Shown here: positions 43,939-52,662 of the stretch, one piece after another
Numbering within the stretch: position 1 is the first letter of the stretch
Layout: every line of letters begins with the position of its first letter
Source: Streptomyces sp. AP-93
Lineage (GTDB): Bacteria; Actinomycetota; Actinomycetes; Streptomycetales; Streptomycetaceae
NCBI RefSeq assembly: GCF_022808175.1
Contig: NZ_JALGBX010000030.1
Coordinates: 57,274-121,273, forward strand
Direction: 5' to 3'
Length of the DNA stretch: 64,000 bases
Position numbers and translations under genes: made by a program
Notes under the pieces: model-generated
What the model was told of the DNA's origin: nothing
The model's database searches: none
Seen by the model: the letters and a program-made list of their open reading frames with translations, nothing else

Positions 43939-44964
43939 ATGGTGCTGGGGCAAGGGGGAAGGGTGTTGATCGTTTGCGGTCGCGCAGCATGCGCGCACCC
44001 GTGGGCGGCCAGGGGAACACCTGCGGATGACCGGGTGAACGGGGGGATGCGCGTGCCGATCGCCATTGGTGTCACCAGCGCCGATCTGGTGCTGCCGGCC
44101 CCGGACCGGCACACCCCGGCCGCCGCCGTGCTGCCGCCGCCCGAGGAGCTCGACCTGGAGGGCGCGCTCGCCCAGACGGCCGGCCTGCTGGAGCGCCACG
44201 GCCACCTCGTGGTCCTCGTGCCGTCCTGGCTCCGCGCCTCCGCCGTCCGCCGCCTGCACACCGTCCGGGCCATCCTGGAAACCGACCGGATCGCCCTCGT
44301 CGACGTCGATCTCCCGCCGCTGGGCACCGCCCTGCTGGTACGTCAGCTGCGCCAGCTCAGCGTCAGCGACTTCAGCCCCGGAGTCCTCGCGTCCGCCGCC
44401 CGGCTCCTCGCGCACTACATCTACGCGGGCGCGCTGCTCGGCTCGGTCGCCAAGCTGGACCGGGTGCCGGTCGGGCTCAAGGCGCACGCCAAGTCCTGGT
44501 CGCCGAACGCCCAGTTCGCCGTACTGGCCAACCCGGCCCCGCACCTGGTCAAACTGGGCTCTGGCTCCGGCGGAACCCACGGCGGCGGAGCCACCCTCCC
44601 CCCGGGCCCCGAATTCGCCACCCACCTCACCTTCGCCCGCGGCCAGCTCACCACCGACTGGGTGGCCACCGAGCTGGCCCCCGCCTGGCGGGTCCAGGGC
44701 GTCATGGAGAGCCGGCTGCCCGCCGACTCGCCCGTCTGGTGGGCCACACCGAAGCTCGTGGAGTTCGCGGCCGCCATCCCGGACCCCTCGGTGCTCTACC
44801 AGCTCGTCGCCTCGGTCCGCCGCGAGGAGTGCCGCTGGTGCGGCTTCGAACTCATCGGCGACCGCTGCGGCTTCTGCGCGGCCCCGCTCCTCGCACCGGT
44901 GCCCCCACCCCCGCCGACGGCGTCAGCGGACCGGCTCCGTCCGAGACCCAGATCCAGACACTGA
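43939..44964 (+). CDS. Tad-locus-associated protein with C-terminal zinc ribbon, unknown function
   Basis: About 341 residues, start ATG 43939 with GGAAGGA upstream (later GTG/ATG starts are possible). No signal peptide. The body (about 55-310) has mixed alpha/beta character and no motif I know. The C-terminus holds CRWCGFELIGDRCGFC, a four-cysteine zinc ribbon, then a Pro-rich tail. It lies 38 bp before cpaB in the same direction and probably belongs to the pilus operon. The 257 bp upstream carry the divergent chitinase promoter. Confidence 0.6.
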   Translation: MVLGQGGRVLIVCGRAACAHPWAARGTPADDRVNGGMRVPIAIGVTSADLVLPAPDRHTPAAAVLPPPEELDLEGALAQTAGLLERHGHLVVLVPSWLRASAVRRLHTVRAILETDRIALVDVDLPPLGTALLVRQLRQLSVSDFSPGVLASAARLLAHYIYAGALLGSVAKLDRVPVGLKAHAKSWSPNAQFAVLANPAPHLVKLGSGSGGTHGGGATLPPGPEFATHLTFARGQLTTDWVATELAPAWRVQGVMESRLPADSPVWWATPKLVEFAAAIPDPSVLYQLVASVRREECRWCGFELIGDRCGFCAAPLLAPVPPPPPTASADRLRPRPRSRH

Positions 44965-45002
44965 CCGCCCCGAACGAACGAAGAACGGCGAGGTAGTACG
45001 CC

Positions 45003-45698
45003 ATGAACTCACGCCAGCGCCGCGGCGTCATCCTGCTGATCCTGTCGGTCCTGTGCGCCCTCGCCGCCTTCGGCGGAGTCCTCGTGGTGATGGGCGACGT
45101 CAACTCCAAGGTCGGCAACGAGGTCGCCGCCTACCGGGTGAAGGGCGACATAGCCCCGTACACCCCCCTGACGTCCGGCCAGTTCGAGCAGGTCACGGTC
45201 CCGAAGCGGTGGCTGTCCGAGACCGCCGTCACCGACCTGGCCGCACTCAAGGACAAGCTGGCGCTCACCGCCCTGAAGAAGGGCTCGCTCCTCCAGAGCG
45301 ACATGTTCGTCGACAAGCCGAAGCTCCAGGCGGGGGAGCAGGAGATGGCCATCATGATCGACGCCTCGACGGGTGTGGCGGGCAAGATCACCCCCGGCGC
45401 CAAGGTCAACATCATCGGCACCTTCAAGAGCAAGAAGGCGGACGGCCCCGACCAGTCGGTGGTCATGGTGGCCAACGCCCGCGTCATCAACGTCGGCAAG
45501 CTCACCCCCCTCGACCCCAAGGACAGCGAGAGGAAGGGCGCCGCCGAGGCGGTCCCGATCACCTTCGCCCTGACCACCAAGGACACCCAGCGCGTCGCCT
45601 ACGCCGAGTCCTTCGCGGTGCACGTACGCCTGGCCCTGGTGGCCCCCGGCACCGACTCCGCGCCCAGCCCGGGCGACCGCTTCTACACCCTGGAGTAA
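45003..45698 (+). CDS. cpaB: Flp pilus assembly protein CpaB/RcpC
   Basis: A 231-residue membrane-anchored protein. N-terminal membrane helix (~9-31), then a SAF-type domain (about 40-110: YRVKGDIAPYTPLTSGQFE, KKGSLLQSDMF) and a RcpC domain with ITPGAKVNIIGTF. It helps build the Tad pilus assembly platform on the outer side of the membrane. Normally cpaE follows directly; here an IscB element lies between them. Confidence 0.88.
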   Translation: MNSRQRRGVILLILSVLCALAAFGGVLVVMGDVNSKVGNEVAAYRVKGDIAPYTPLTSGQFEQVTVPKRWLSETAVTDLAALKDKLALTALKKGSLLQSDMFVDKPKLQAGEQEMAIMIDASTGVAGKITPGAKVNIIGTFKSKKADGPDQSVVMVANARVINVGKLTPLDPKDSERKGAAEAVPITFALTTKDTQRVAYAESFAVHVRLALVAPGTDSAPSPGDRFYTLE

Positions 45699-45699
45699 C

Positions 45700-46030
45700 G
45701 GGATCCCCCTCCGGAAGGAGGGGGCTGTCAGCCGCACTGGCTGATGGCCGCCGTTACCAGCACCAGCCAACAACGCATATTTGGAGGTGAACGAAGTTGG
45801 CTACGTATCGCGTAGGACAGAAGACCCACCCACCTGTGCTTCCTCAGCAGTTGGCTCTGGAATTCGAGTCAGCAGACACCCCCCGGATCGGGGACGAAAC
45901 GGGACTCGAAGGCCGTAAGGCACCCGGCGCGGTACATGTGCGAGGGGAGACCGCCGATGCCTCACCTGGCATCGGTGGCGTCACCCCCAACCGTGAGGTT
46001 GGGGAGAAGGCCCGTGAGGGCCACCCCGTC
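45700..46030 (+). ncRNA. Candidate IscB omega-RNA region with left-end hairpins
   Basis: Dense hairpins start just after the cpaB stop: 45705-45724 (CCCCCTCC-GGAA-GGAGGGGG), 45728-45744 (TCAGCC/GGCTGA), 45951-45978 (core CCGATGCC/GGCATCGG), 45985-46004 (CCCCAACC-GTGA-GGTTGGGG) and 46009-46022 (GGCCC-GTGA-GGGCC). Three have GNRA tetraloops. Omega-RNAs of IscB lie immediately 5' of the gene, with the guide outside the left end. Exact ends are not determined; the region overlaps the IscB reading frame. Confidence 0.65.
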
Positions 46031-47374
46031 GCGTTCGTCCTGGACAAGCATGGTCATCCGCTGCAACCGACTACACCTGCCAGAGCCCGCAAGCTCCTCC
46101 GCCAAGGCCGGGCCGTCGTAGCCCGGCACACCCCGTTCGTGATCCGCCTCAAGGACCGCACGGTCTCCGCATCACAGGTGGACGGTGTGGAACTCGGCAT
46201 CGACCCCGGCTCCAAGCACACCGGGATCGCCGTGTTCACCTCCAGGGATGGTGAGCGGCGCGGCCTGTTTACGGTCGAGCTCGCCCACCGGGGCAGCCTC
46301 ATCCGGGACAAGCTGACCGCTCGTTCCGCCTACCGGCGCCGTAGGCGCACCAACAACCTGCGCTACCGCGCACCTCGCTTCTTCAACCGCGTGCGCCCCA
46401 AGGGGTGGCTCGCCCCGTCGCTGCGTCACCGGGTGGACACCACCATGTCGTGGGCCACTCGGCTTGCGCGCTGGGCACCCGTCCGTGTCGTACATGTGGA
46501 GCGGGTCGCGTTCGACACCCAGGCCATGTCCCACGGTGGACCACTAGAGGGGGCCGAGTATCATCACGGCACCCTGCACGGCACAGAAGTCCGCGAATAC
46601 CTCCTCGCCAAATGGGACCGGACCTGTGCCTACTGCGGCACCACTGGGGTACCGCTCAACATCGATCACATCCACCCCAAGAGCCGGGGCGGGAGTGATC
46701 GTGTCTCCAACTTGTGCACCGCGTGCATTCCCTGCAACGAGAAGAAGTCCAACCAGCCGGTCGAAGACTTCCTCAAGCAGTCGCCGCGCCGGCTGGCCCG
46801 CATCCTCGCCCAGGCAAAAGCCCCCCTCCGCGACGCGGCAGCCGTCAACGCCACCCGCTGGGCACTTTGGCGTGCCCTTGACGCCGCGTTCGCCACCGTA
46901 CGCACCGCATCCGGGGGCCGCACCAAATGGAACCGCCAACGGACTGGTCTGCCTAAGACGCACACCTTCGACGCGCTGTGCGTCGGCCACCTCGACACCG
47001 TCACCCGTACCCCGGCCCATGTCCTCGCGGTCACCGCGACGGGGCGCGGAACCTACACCCGCACCCGCCCGGACAAGTACGGCTTCCCCCGCCAGCGCCT
47101 GCCCAGGTCCAAGACGTTCTTCGGCTACCAGACCGGCGACTTCGCCCGCGCCGTCGTCCCCACGGGCAAGAAGACCGGCACCCACACCGGCCGCATCTCC
47201 GTCCGCGCCAACGGCAGCTTCAACATCAAAACTGCCCAGGGACTCATCCAGAGCATTGGGCACAAACACTGCCGTCTCCTTCAGCGAGCCGACGGATACG
47301 CCTACATCAGCCGACCCGAAGGACCCGCCGCCACCCAGCTGAAGCAGGGCGTTTCCACGAAGGAAGTCCGATGA
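45797..47374 (+). CDS. iscB: RNA-guided endonuclease IscB
   Basis: 525 residues from TTG 45797, which has GGAGGTGA seven bases upstream; GTG 45938 is an alternative. Residues 1-76 read through the RNA hairpins. From 77 the IscB order is complete: PLMP-like domain (LDKHGHPLQP, 82-91), RuvC-I LGIDPGSKHTG (Asp136), Arg-rich bridge helix RRRRRTNN, RuvC-II VHVERVAFDTQ (Glu235), HNH with CAYC (277-280), IDHIHPKSRGG (Asp290, His291) and CIPCN (310-314), RuvC-III THTFDA (His389, Asp392), and a C-terminal domain. All catalytic residues are present. No tnpA is nearby. The stop overlaps the CpaE start (ATGA), keeping the pilus operon in register. Confidence 0.93.
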   Translation: MATYRVGQKTHPPVLPQQLALEFESADTPRIGDETGLEGRKAPGAVHVRGETADASPGIGGVTPNREVGEKAREGHPVAFVLDKHGHPLQPTTPARARKLLRQGRAVVARHTPFVIRLKDRTVSASQVDGVELGIDPGSKHTGIAVFTSRDGERRGLFTVELAHRGSLIRDKLTARSAYRRRRRTNNLRYRAPRFFNRVRPKGWLAPSLRHRVDTTMSWATRLARWAPVRVVHVERVAFDTQAMSHGGPLEGAEYHHGTLHGTEVREYLLAKWDRTCAYCGTTGVPLNIDHIHPKSRGGSDRVSNLCTACIPCNEKKSNQPVEDFLKQSPRRLARILAQAKAPLRDAAAVNATRWALWRALDAAFATVRTASGGRTKWNRQRTGLPKTHTFDALCVGHLDTVTRTPAHVLAVTATGRGTYTRTRPDKYGFPRQRLPRSKTFFGYQTGDFARAVVPTGKKTGTHTGRISVRANGSFNIKTAQGLIQSIGHKHCRLLQRADGYAYISRPEGPAATQLKQGVSTKEVR

Positions 47375-48675
47375 CCACTCGCATCCTCCCCGCGGTCGGC
47401 GACCCGGAATCCGCGCGCATCATCGCCACCCTGCTGAGCCAGCTCCCGGGGGCCGAGCCGGCCGCCCCCGTACCCGACTCCACCTTCCTCCTCGACATGC
47501 TCGCCCGGCTCGCGGGCGAGTCGATCGACGAGCTGCCCGAGGTGGTCCTCGTACACGAGCGGATCGGTCCGCTCCCCGCCCTGGACCTCATCCGCGAGGT
47601 CGCCCTGCGCTTCCCCGCCGTCGGCGTCGTCCTCCTCACCTCCGACGCGAGCCCCGCGCTCTTCTCCGCCGCCATGGACTCCGGCGCCCGCGGCCTGATC
47701 GGCCTGCCCCTCGCCTACGAGGAGCTCGCCGCCCGCGTCCAGGCCGCCGCCCAGTGGTCCGTGGGCGTACGCCGTCACCTGGGCCGCGGCCCGGAGCTCC
47801 CGAGCGGCCCGGGCGGCAAGGTCGTCACGGTCACCGGGGCCAAGGGCGGCGTCGGCGCCACCTTCGCGGCCGTGCAGTTCGCGCTCGCCGCGGTGGCGGC
47901 CGGCCGGCGTACGGCCCTGGTCGACCTGGACCTCCAGGCCGGGGACGTCGGCTCGTACCTCGACGTGCAGTTCCGCCGCTCCATCGCCGACCTCGCCGGG
48001 ATCCAGGACATCTCCCCGCGCGTCCTGTCGGACGCCGTCTACGACGACCGCACGGGCCTCGCGCTGCTCCTGGCCCCGGCGGACGGCGAACGGGGCGAGG
48101 AGGTCGACGACCGTGCCGCCCGGCACGTGATCGCCGCCCTGCGCGCCCGCTACGACCTCGTAGTCATCGACTGCGGCACCCAGGTGACCGGCGCCAACGC
48201 GGCGGCCGTGGAGCTGGCGGACGTGGCCGTCCTGGTCACCACCCCGGACGTGGTCGCGGTACGCGCCGCCAAGCGGATGGTCCGGATGTGGGAGCGGCTC
48301 CAGGTCAGGAAGGCGGAGGAGACGACCATGGTCGTCAACCGCTGGTCCAAGCAGACCGAGATCCAGCCCGCCCTGATAGAGAAGATCACCAAGACCCGGG
48401 CGGTACGCACCCCCGTGCCGGCCGCCTTCAAGGAACTCCAGGCCGTCGTCGACGCGGGCCGGGTGCAGGACCTCGACAACCGCTCGACGGTCAAGCAGGC
48501 CCTGTGGGCGGTGGCGGGCGAACTGGGTCTGCTGACCGCCCCGGAAGCCCAGGACGCCCCTGCGGCCGAGCCCGGCGCGGCCCTGGCCGTACGGGGCTCC
48601 GGGCCGGTGGCCCGGCTGCGCGGCGGCGACCGCGGCGCCCTCGGGCCGTGGCTGCGGCGCGGGCGGGAGGGCTGA
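47371..48675 (+). CDS. Tad pilus ATPase CpaE/TadZ
   Basis: A 434-residue protein with an N-terminal receiver-like domain (about 5-125) and a MinD/ParA ATPase domain. The deviant Walker A is AKGGVGAT (157-164), with Ala in place of the second Lys as in many CpaE proteins; VDLDLQAGDVGSYLD and VIDCGTQV follow. CpaE/TadZ places the pilus machine at the membrane. The GAAGGAAG ribosome site lies inside the last codons of iscB. Confidence 0.87.
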   Translation: MTTRILPAVGDPESARIIATLLSQLPGAEPAAPVPDSTFLLDMLARLAGESIDELPEVVLVHERIGPLPALDLIREVALRFPAVGVVLLTSDASPALFSAAMDSGARGLIGLPLAYEELAARVQAAAQWSVGVRRHLGRGPELPSGPGGKVVTVTGAKGGVGATFAAVQFALAAVAAGRRTALVDLDLQAGDVGSYLDVQFRRSIADLAGIQDISPRVLSDAVYDDRTGLALLLAPADGERGEEVDDRAARHVIAALRARYDLVVIDCGTQVTGANAAAVELADVAVLVTTPDVVAVRAAKRMVRMWERLQVRKAEETTMVVNRWSKQTEIQPALIEKITKTRAVRTPVPAAFKELQAVVDAGRVQDLDNRSTVKQALWAVAGELGLLTAPEAQDAPAAEPGAALAVRGSGPVARLRGGDRGALGPWLRRGREG

Positions 48676-48678
48676 GGG

Positions 48679-49050
48679 GTGTCCGGGCGGAGACGGGACC
48701 GCGGGGATCAGGGGCAGGTGGCGATCGAGTTCGTCGGCATGCTGCCCTTCATCCTGCTCATCGTGGTGGCGGTGTGGGAGTGCGTGCTCATCGGGTACGC
48801 GTTCTCGCTGGCGGGGAACGCGGCGGACGAGGCGGCGCGGGTGGGGGCGGTGCACGGAGACGGTGCCTGCCGGGAGGCCGCGCGGGAGCACATCTCGGGG
48901 GGCTGGAACATGCCCCCCGCGGAGTGCGGGGCCTCGGGGAACCTCTACAAGGCCAAGGTCACGCTCAACCTTCCGCTTCTGTTCCCGGGTTTCGACATCG
49001 GTGTCCCCATCGAAGGCCACGGCGGCTCCGCGAACGAGAAGGAGGACTGA
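48679..49050 (+). CDS. TadE-like pilus assembly protein 1
   Basis: A 123-residue pseudopilin-like protein: GQVAIEFVGMLPFILLIVV (12-30) is the TadE membrane signature, followed by an extracellular region with two Cys. GTG start three bases after the CpaE stop. Likely a minor pilin processed or assembled with Flp. Confidence 0.8.
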   Translation: MSGRRRDRGDQGQVAIEFVGMLPFILLIVVAVWECVLIGYAFSLAGNAADEAARVGAVHGDGACREAAREHISGGWNMPPAECGASGNLYKAKVTLNLPLLFPGFDIGVPIEGHGGSANEKED

Positions 49051-49051
49051 G

Positions 49052-49435
49052 ATGGACCGGATCCGCAGCATCCGCGACGGTCATCGTGACCGGGGTCAAG
49101 TCGCCCTGGAATACATCGGGTTCCTGCCCTTCCTGCTCCTGGTCGGGCTCGGCGGCATCCAGTTGGGCTGGACCGCGTACGTGACCCAGCAGGCGGAGAC
49201 GGCCGCCCGTACGGCGGCGCGCGTGGAGGCCCGCTATCCGGGCGAGGGGGAGGCGGCCGGCAGGGCGTCGATCAGGCCGAGTCTCGGCACGGCCGCGAGC
49301 ACGGTCGTCCACGTGGCGCCGTTGCCCGACACGGTCACGGCGACCGTGACCATCACGATCAACTCGGTCGTGCCCGGGATCGCCTCCCGCCCCGTCACCC
49401 GGATCGTCGTCATGCCCAACGAAGACCCGAGGTGA
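49052..49435 (+). CDS. TadE-like pilus assembly protein 2
   Basis: A 127-residue TadE-type protein: RGQVALEYIGFLPFLLLVGL (14-33) followed by QAETAARTAARVEARY and a beta-rich C-terminal half. AAGGAGG seven bases before the ATG fixes the start. Together with the previous gene it probably forms a minor-pilin pair. Confidence 0.82.
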   Translation: MDRIRSIRDGHRDRGQVALEYIGFLPFLLLVGLGGIQLGWTAYVTQQAETAARTAARVEARYPGEGEAAGRASIRPSLGTAASTVVHVAPLPDTVTATVTITINSVVPGIASRPVTRIVVMPNEDPR

Positions 49436-49442
49436 CCGGACC

Positions 49443-50813
49443 ATGAGCCTGCGTTCCAGGGTGAACACCCCCGACGACCGCCACAACCCGCGCGAGGACG
49501 GCCGCCTGGTCTCCTCGTACCGCGCCAAGCTGCTGGAGGAGATCGACCTCGCCGAGATGTCCGCGCTCGCGCCCGCCGAGCGCCGCGCGCGCCTGGAGCG
49601 CGTACTCGGCCACATCATCAGCCGCGAGGGCCCGGTCCTGTCCACCGCCGAGCGCGCCCAGCTCATCCGCCGCGTCGTGGACGAGGCCCTCGGCCTCGGC
49701 GTGCTCGAACCGCTGCTCGAAGACCCGACCATCTCCGAGATCATGGTCAACGGCCCCGACCAGATCTTCGTGGAACGCTCCGGCCGCGTGGAGCAGCTCC
49801 CGCTCCGCTTCGCCTCGCACGAGCAGCTGATGCAGACCATCGAGCGCATCGTCTCCACGGTCAACCGCCGCGTGGACGAGGCGAATCCGATGGTCGACGC
49901 CCGCCTGCCCAGCGGCGAGCGCGTCAACGTGATCATCCCGCCGCTCTCGCTGACCGGCGCCACCCTCACGATCCGCCGCTTCCCCCGCGCCTTTACTCTC
50001 CCCGAGATGATCGGCGTCGGCTCCCTGGACGAGCAGATGGTCCTCCTGCTGTCGGGGCTGGTGGCGGCGAAGCTGAACGTGATCGTCTCGGGCGCCACCG
50101 GCACCGGCAAGACCACCCTCCTCAACGCCCTCTCCGGCCTGATCCCGGAGGGCGAGCGCATCATCACCATCGAGGACTCCGCCGAGCTCCAGCTCCAGCA
50201 GGCGCACGTCATCCGCCTCGAATCCCGCCCGGCCAACGTGGAGGGCAAGGGCGAGATCACCATCCGCGACCTGGTCCGCAACTCCCTGCGCATGCGCCCC
50301 GACCGCATCATCGTCGGCGAGGTCCGCGGCGGAGAGACGCTCGACATGCTCCAGGCGATGTCCACCGGCCACGACGGCTCGCTCGCCACCGTGCACGCGA
50401 ACAGTTCCATCGACGCCCTGATGCGCCTGCAGACCCTCGCTTCGATGTCCGAGGTGGAGATCCCCTTCGAGGCCCTCCAGGACCAGATCAACAGCGCGGT
50501 CCACGTCATCGTCCAGCTGACCCGCTTCGGCGACGGCACGCGCCGCATCACCGAGATCTCCCTCCTCGACTCCCACGGCCGCGAGCCGTTCCGCATCACG
50601 ACGGTCTGCCGCTTCGCAGCGATGCCGATGGGCCCGGACGGCCGCGTCCACGGCCGCTTCGAGTACTACCCGCTGCCCCGCCGGCTCGCGGACCGCCTTT
50701 ACATGAACAACCAGCCGATCCCGCAGGCCTTCGGTGTCGCGCCGGCTGACGAGCCGCTCACCGACCCGCTCACCGGCCCCCTCCCCGCCCGCATCACCCG
50801 GACTGCCCTGTGA
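49443..50813 (+). CDS. cpaF: Tad pilus motor ATPase CpaF/TadA
   Basis: A 456-residue type II/IV secretion ATPase. Walker A GATGTGKT (217-224), Asp box TIEDSAEL, Walker B RIIVGEVRGGE and His box GSLATVHAN are all present. It powers Flp pilus extension at the cytoplasmic face. It overlaps tadB by 4 bp. Confidence 0.95.
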   Translation: MSLRSRVNTPDDRHNPREDGRLVSSYRAKLLEEIDLAEMSALAPAERRARLERVLGHIISREGPVLSTAERAQLIRRVVDEALGLGVLEPLLEDPTISEIMVNGPDQIFVERSGRVEQLPLRFASHEQLMQTIERIVSTVNRRVDEANPMVDARLPSGERVNVIIPPLSLTGATLTIRRFPRAFTLPEMIGVGSLDEQMVLLLSGLVAAKLNVIVSGATGTGKTTLLNALSGLIPEGERIITIEDSAELQLQQAHVIRLESRPANVEGKGEITIRDLVRNSLRMRPDRIIVGEVRGGETLDMLQAMSTGHDGSLATVHANSSIDALMRLQTLASMSEVEIPFEALQDQINSAVHVIVQLTRFGDGTRRITEISLLDSHGREPFRITTVCRFAAMPMGPDGRVHGRFEYYPLPRRLADRLYMNNQPIPQAFGVAPADEPLTDPLTGPLPARITRTAL

Positions 50814-51748
50814 ACCCACTCGTCCTCCTCACCCTCGGCGCCACCCTGCTGGCCTGCGTCCTGGTGGTCGTCGGCCTCCACGTCTACGCCGCGGGCCGCG
50901 CCCAGCGCGCCGCGCTCATCGAGCGCCTCTCGGCGACCGGCCTCCCGGCCCCCCTCGGGCGCAGGCGCCGCTTCCCGGGCGTGGACCGGCGCCTGCGCAA
51001 GACCACGCTGGGCCGCGGCATCGAGCGCAAGCTCGCGGTGACCGGCCTGGACCTCACCGTCGGCGAGTACTTCGTCTACATGCTGGCCACGGTCGCCGGG
51101 ATCTGGCTGGTCTCGGCCTCCTTCCTGGCCCCGTTCTTCGGTCCGGTGGCCGGTCTGATCGCCCTGTGGGGCGCCAACGCCTTCCTCAACTGGCAGCGGT
51201 CGCGCCGCACCGAGCGGTTCATCAACCAGCTCCCCGACCTGGCCCGCATCCTCGCGAACGCCACCCAGGCCGGCCTGGCCCTGCGTACGGCCATCGGCAT
51301 GGCGGCCGAGGAACTGGAGGCACCGGCCGGCGAGGAACTGGCCCGGGTCGCCGACCGGCTCGCGGTCGGCCACTCCATCGAGGAGGCCCTCGGCGAGATC
51401 GAAGAGCGCCTGCCCTCCCGCGAACTGGTCGTCCTGGTCTCCACCCTCGTCCTGTCCGCCCGCGCGGGCGGCGCGATCGTCGGCAGCCTGCGCAACCTGA
51501 CGGTGACGCTGGAGCAGCGCAAGGAGACCCGTAGGGAGGTCCGTACCCAGCTGTCCCAGGTCACGGCCACGGCGTACCTGGTGCCGGTCATGGGCATCGG
51601 CTCGCTGCTCCTCGTGGACGCGATGATGCCGGGCGCGCTGGACCGGATGACGGGATCCGTCATCGGGCAGACCCTCGTCCTGGTCGCCCTGGGGCTCTTC
51701 GCGCTCGGATTCCTCGCCATCCGCCGCCTGTCCAAGATCGACGTATGA
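50810..51748 (+). CDS. tadB: Tad inner-membrane platform protein TadB
   Basis: A 312-residue GspF-type protein with membrane helices near 5-25, 88-125 (two close segments), 255-280 and 285-305, and a cytosolic T2SSF domain (RTERFINQLPDLARILANA). GTG start overlaps the cpaF stop. Works with TadC as the pilus assembly platform. Confidence 0.88.
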   Translation: MNPLVLLTLGATLLACVLVVVGLHVYAAGRAQRAALIERLSATGLPAPLGRRRRFPGVDRRLRKTTLGRGIERKLAVTGLDLTVGEYFVYMLATVAGIWLVSASFLAPFFGPVAGLIALWGANAFLNWQRSRRTERFINQLPDLARILANATQAGLALRTAIGMAAEELEAPAGEELARVADRLAVGHSIEEALGEIEERLPSRELVVLVSTLVLSARAGGAIVGSLRNLTVTLEQRKETRREVRTQLSQVTATAYLVPVMGIGSLLLVDAMMPGALDRMTGSVIGQTLVLVALGLFALGFLAIRRLSKIDV

Positions 51749-51765
51749 CGTATGAGGAGGTCCGC

Positions 51766-52659
51766 ATGATCGCGCTGCTCCTGGCCCTGGCCGTGGGCCT
51801 GTCGGTCTTCGGCGTGTTCCACGGGATCCGGCTCTACCGCGCCGACACCAAACTCCCGTCCGACCTGATGCTGGCCCTGGAGGTCGGTGCCACCCGCACG
51901 ACGGCCGTCGGCTCGCTCATCGACCGCATCGGCATCCGCTACGCGCCGCTGATACTGCGCCTGATGGGCCCCGACCGGGTGGCGCGCAAACGCCGCCAGA
52001 TCGACACGGCGGGCAACCCGTCCGGCCTGACCATCGACCGTTACGCCGCCCGCCGCGCCGTCTACGCCTTCCTCGGCGGCGTCGGGGCCTTCGCCATGCT
52101 GATCAACGGCCAGCTGATCCTGGCCCTGCTGATGGTGGCCTTCGGCCTGTTCTGGATCGAGGCCGGCCTCTGGTCGGCGATCCGGATCCGCCGCGACCAC
52201 ATCGACCGGACCCTGCCGGACTTCCTGGACGTCCTCGCGGTGGTCGTCAGCGCCGGGCTCGGCTTCCGGCCCGCGCTGGAGCGGGTGGCGGACAAGTACG
52301 AGGGCCCGTGGTCCGACGAGATCCGGATCACCCTCCAGCAGATGACCATGGGCGTCAGCCGCCGCCAGGCCTTCGACGAGCTGCGCCGGCGCAACGACTC
52401 CGAGCAGGTGGCGCAGTTCGTCACCGCCCTCCAGCAGGGCGAGGAACTGGGCTCCCCGATCGTCGACACCCTGATCGCCATCGCCGAGGACATGCGGCGC
52501 ACTGACGCCCAGAACGCCCGCCGCCGGGCCGCCAAGGCCGTCCCGAAGGCCACCTTCGTCGTCACGATGTTCATGCTGCCCGGGACCATGATCCTCCTGA
52601 TCGGCGGGTTCGTGTACGGAGCCGACGTCGACTTCGGCGCCATGTTCGGGGGCGGCTGA
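51766..52659 (+). CDS. tadC: Tad inner-membrane platform protein TadC
   Basis: A 297-residue GspF-type protein. An ATG at 51745 overlaps the tadB stop, but GAGGAGG at 51754-51760 favours the ATG at 51766. T2SSF core: TLPDFLDVLAVVVSAGLGF, MTMGVSRRQAFDELRRR, FVTALQQGEELGSP. Membrane helices at both ends. Confidence 0.88.
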   Translation: MIALLLALAVGLSVFGVFHGIRLYRADTKLPSDLMLALEVGATRTTAVGSLIDRIGIRYAPLILRLMGPDRVARKRRQIDTAGNPSGLTIDRYAARRAVYAFLGGVGAFAMLINGQLILALLMVAFGLFWIEAGLWSAIRIRRDHIDRTLPDFLDVLAVVVSAGLGFRPALERVADKYEGPWSDEIRITLQQMTMGVSRRQAFDELRRRNDSEQVAQFVTALQQGEELGSPIVDTLIAIAEDMRRTDAQNARRRAAKAVPKATFVVTMFMLPGTMILLIGGFVYGADVDFGAMFGGG

Positions 52660-52662
52660 GCC

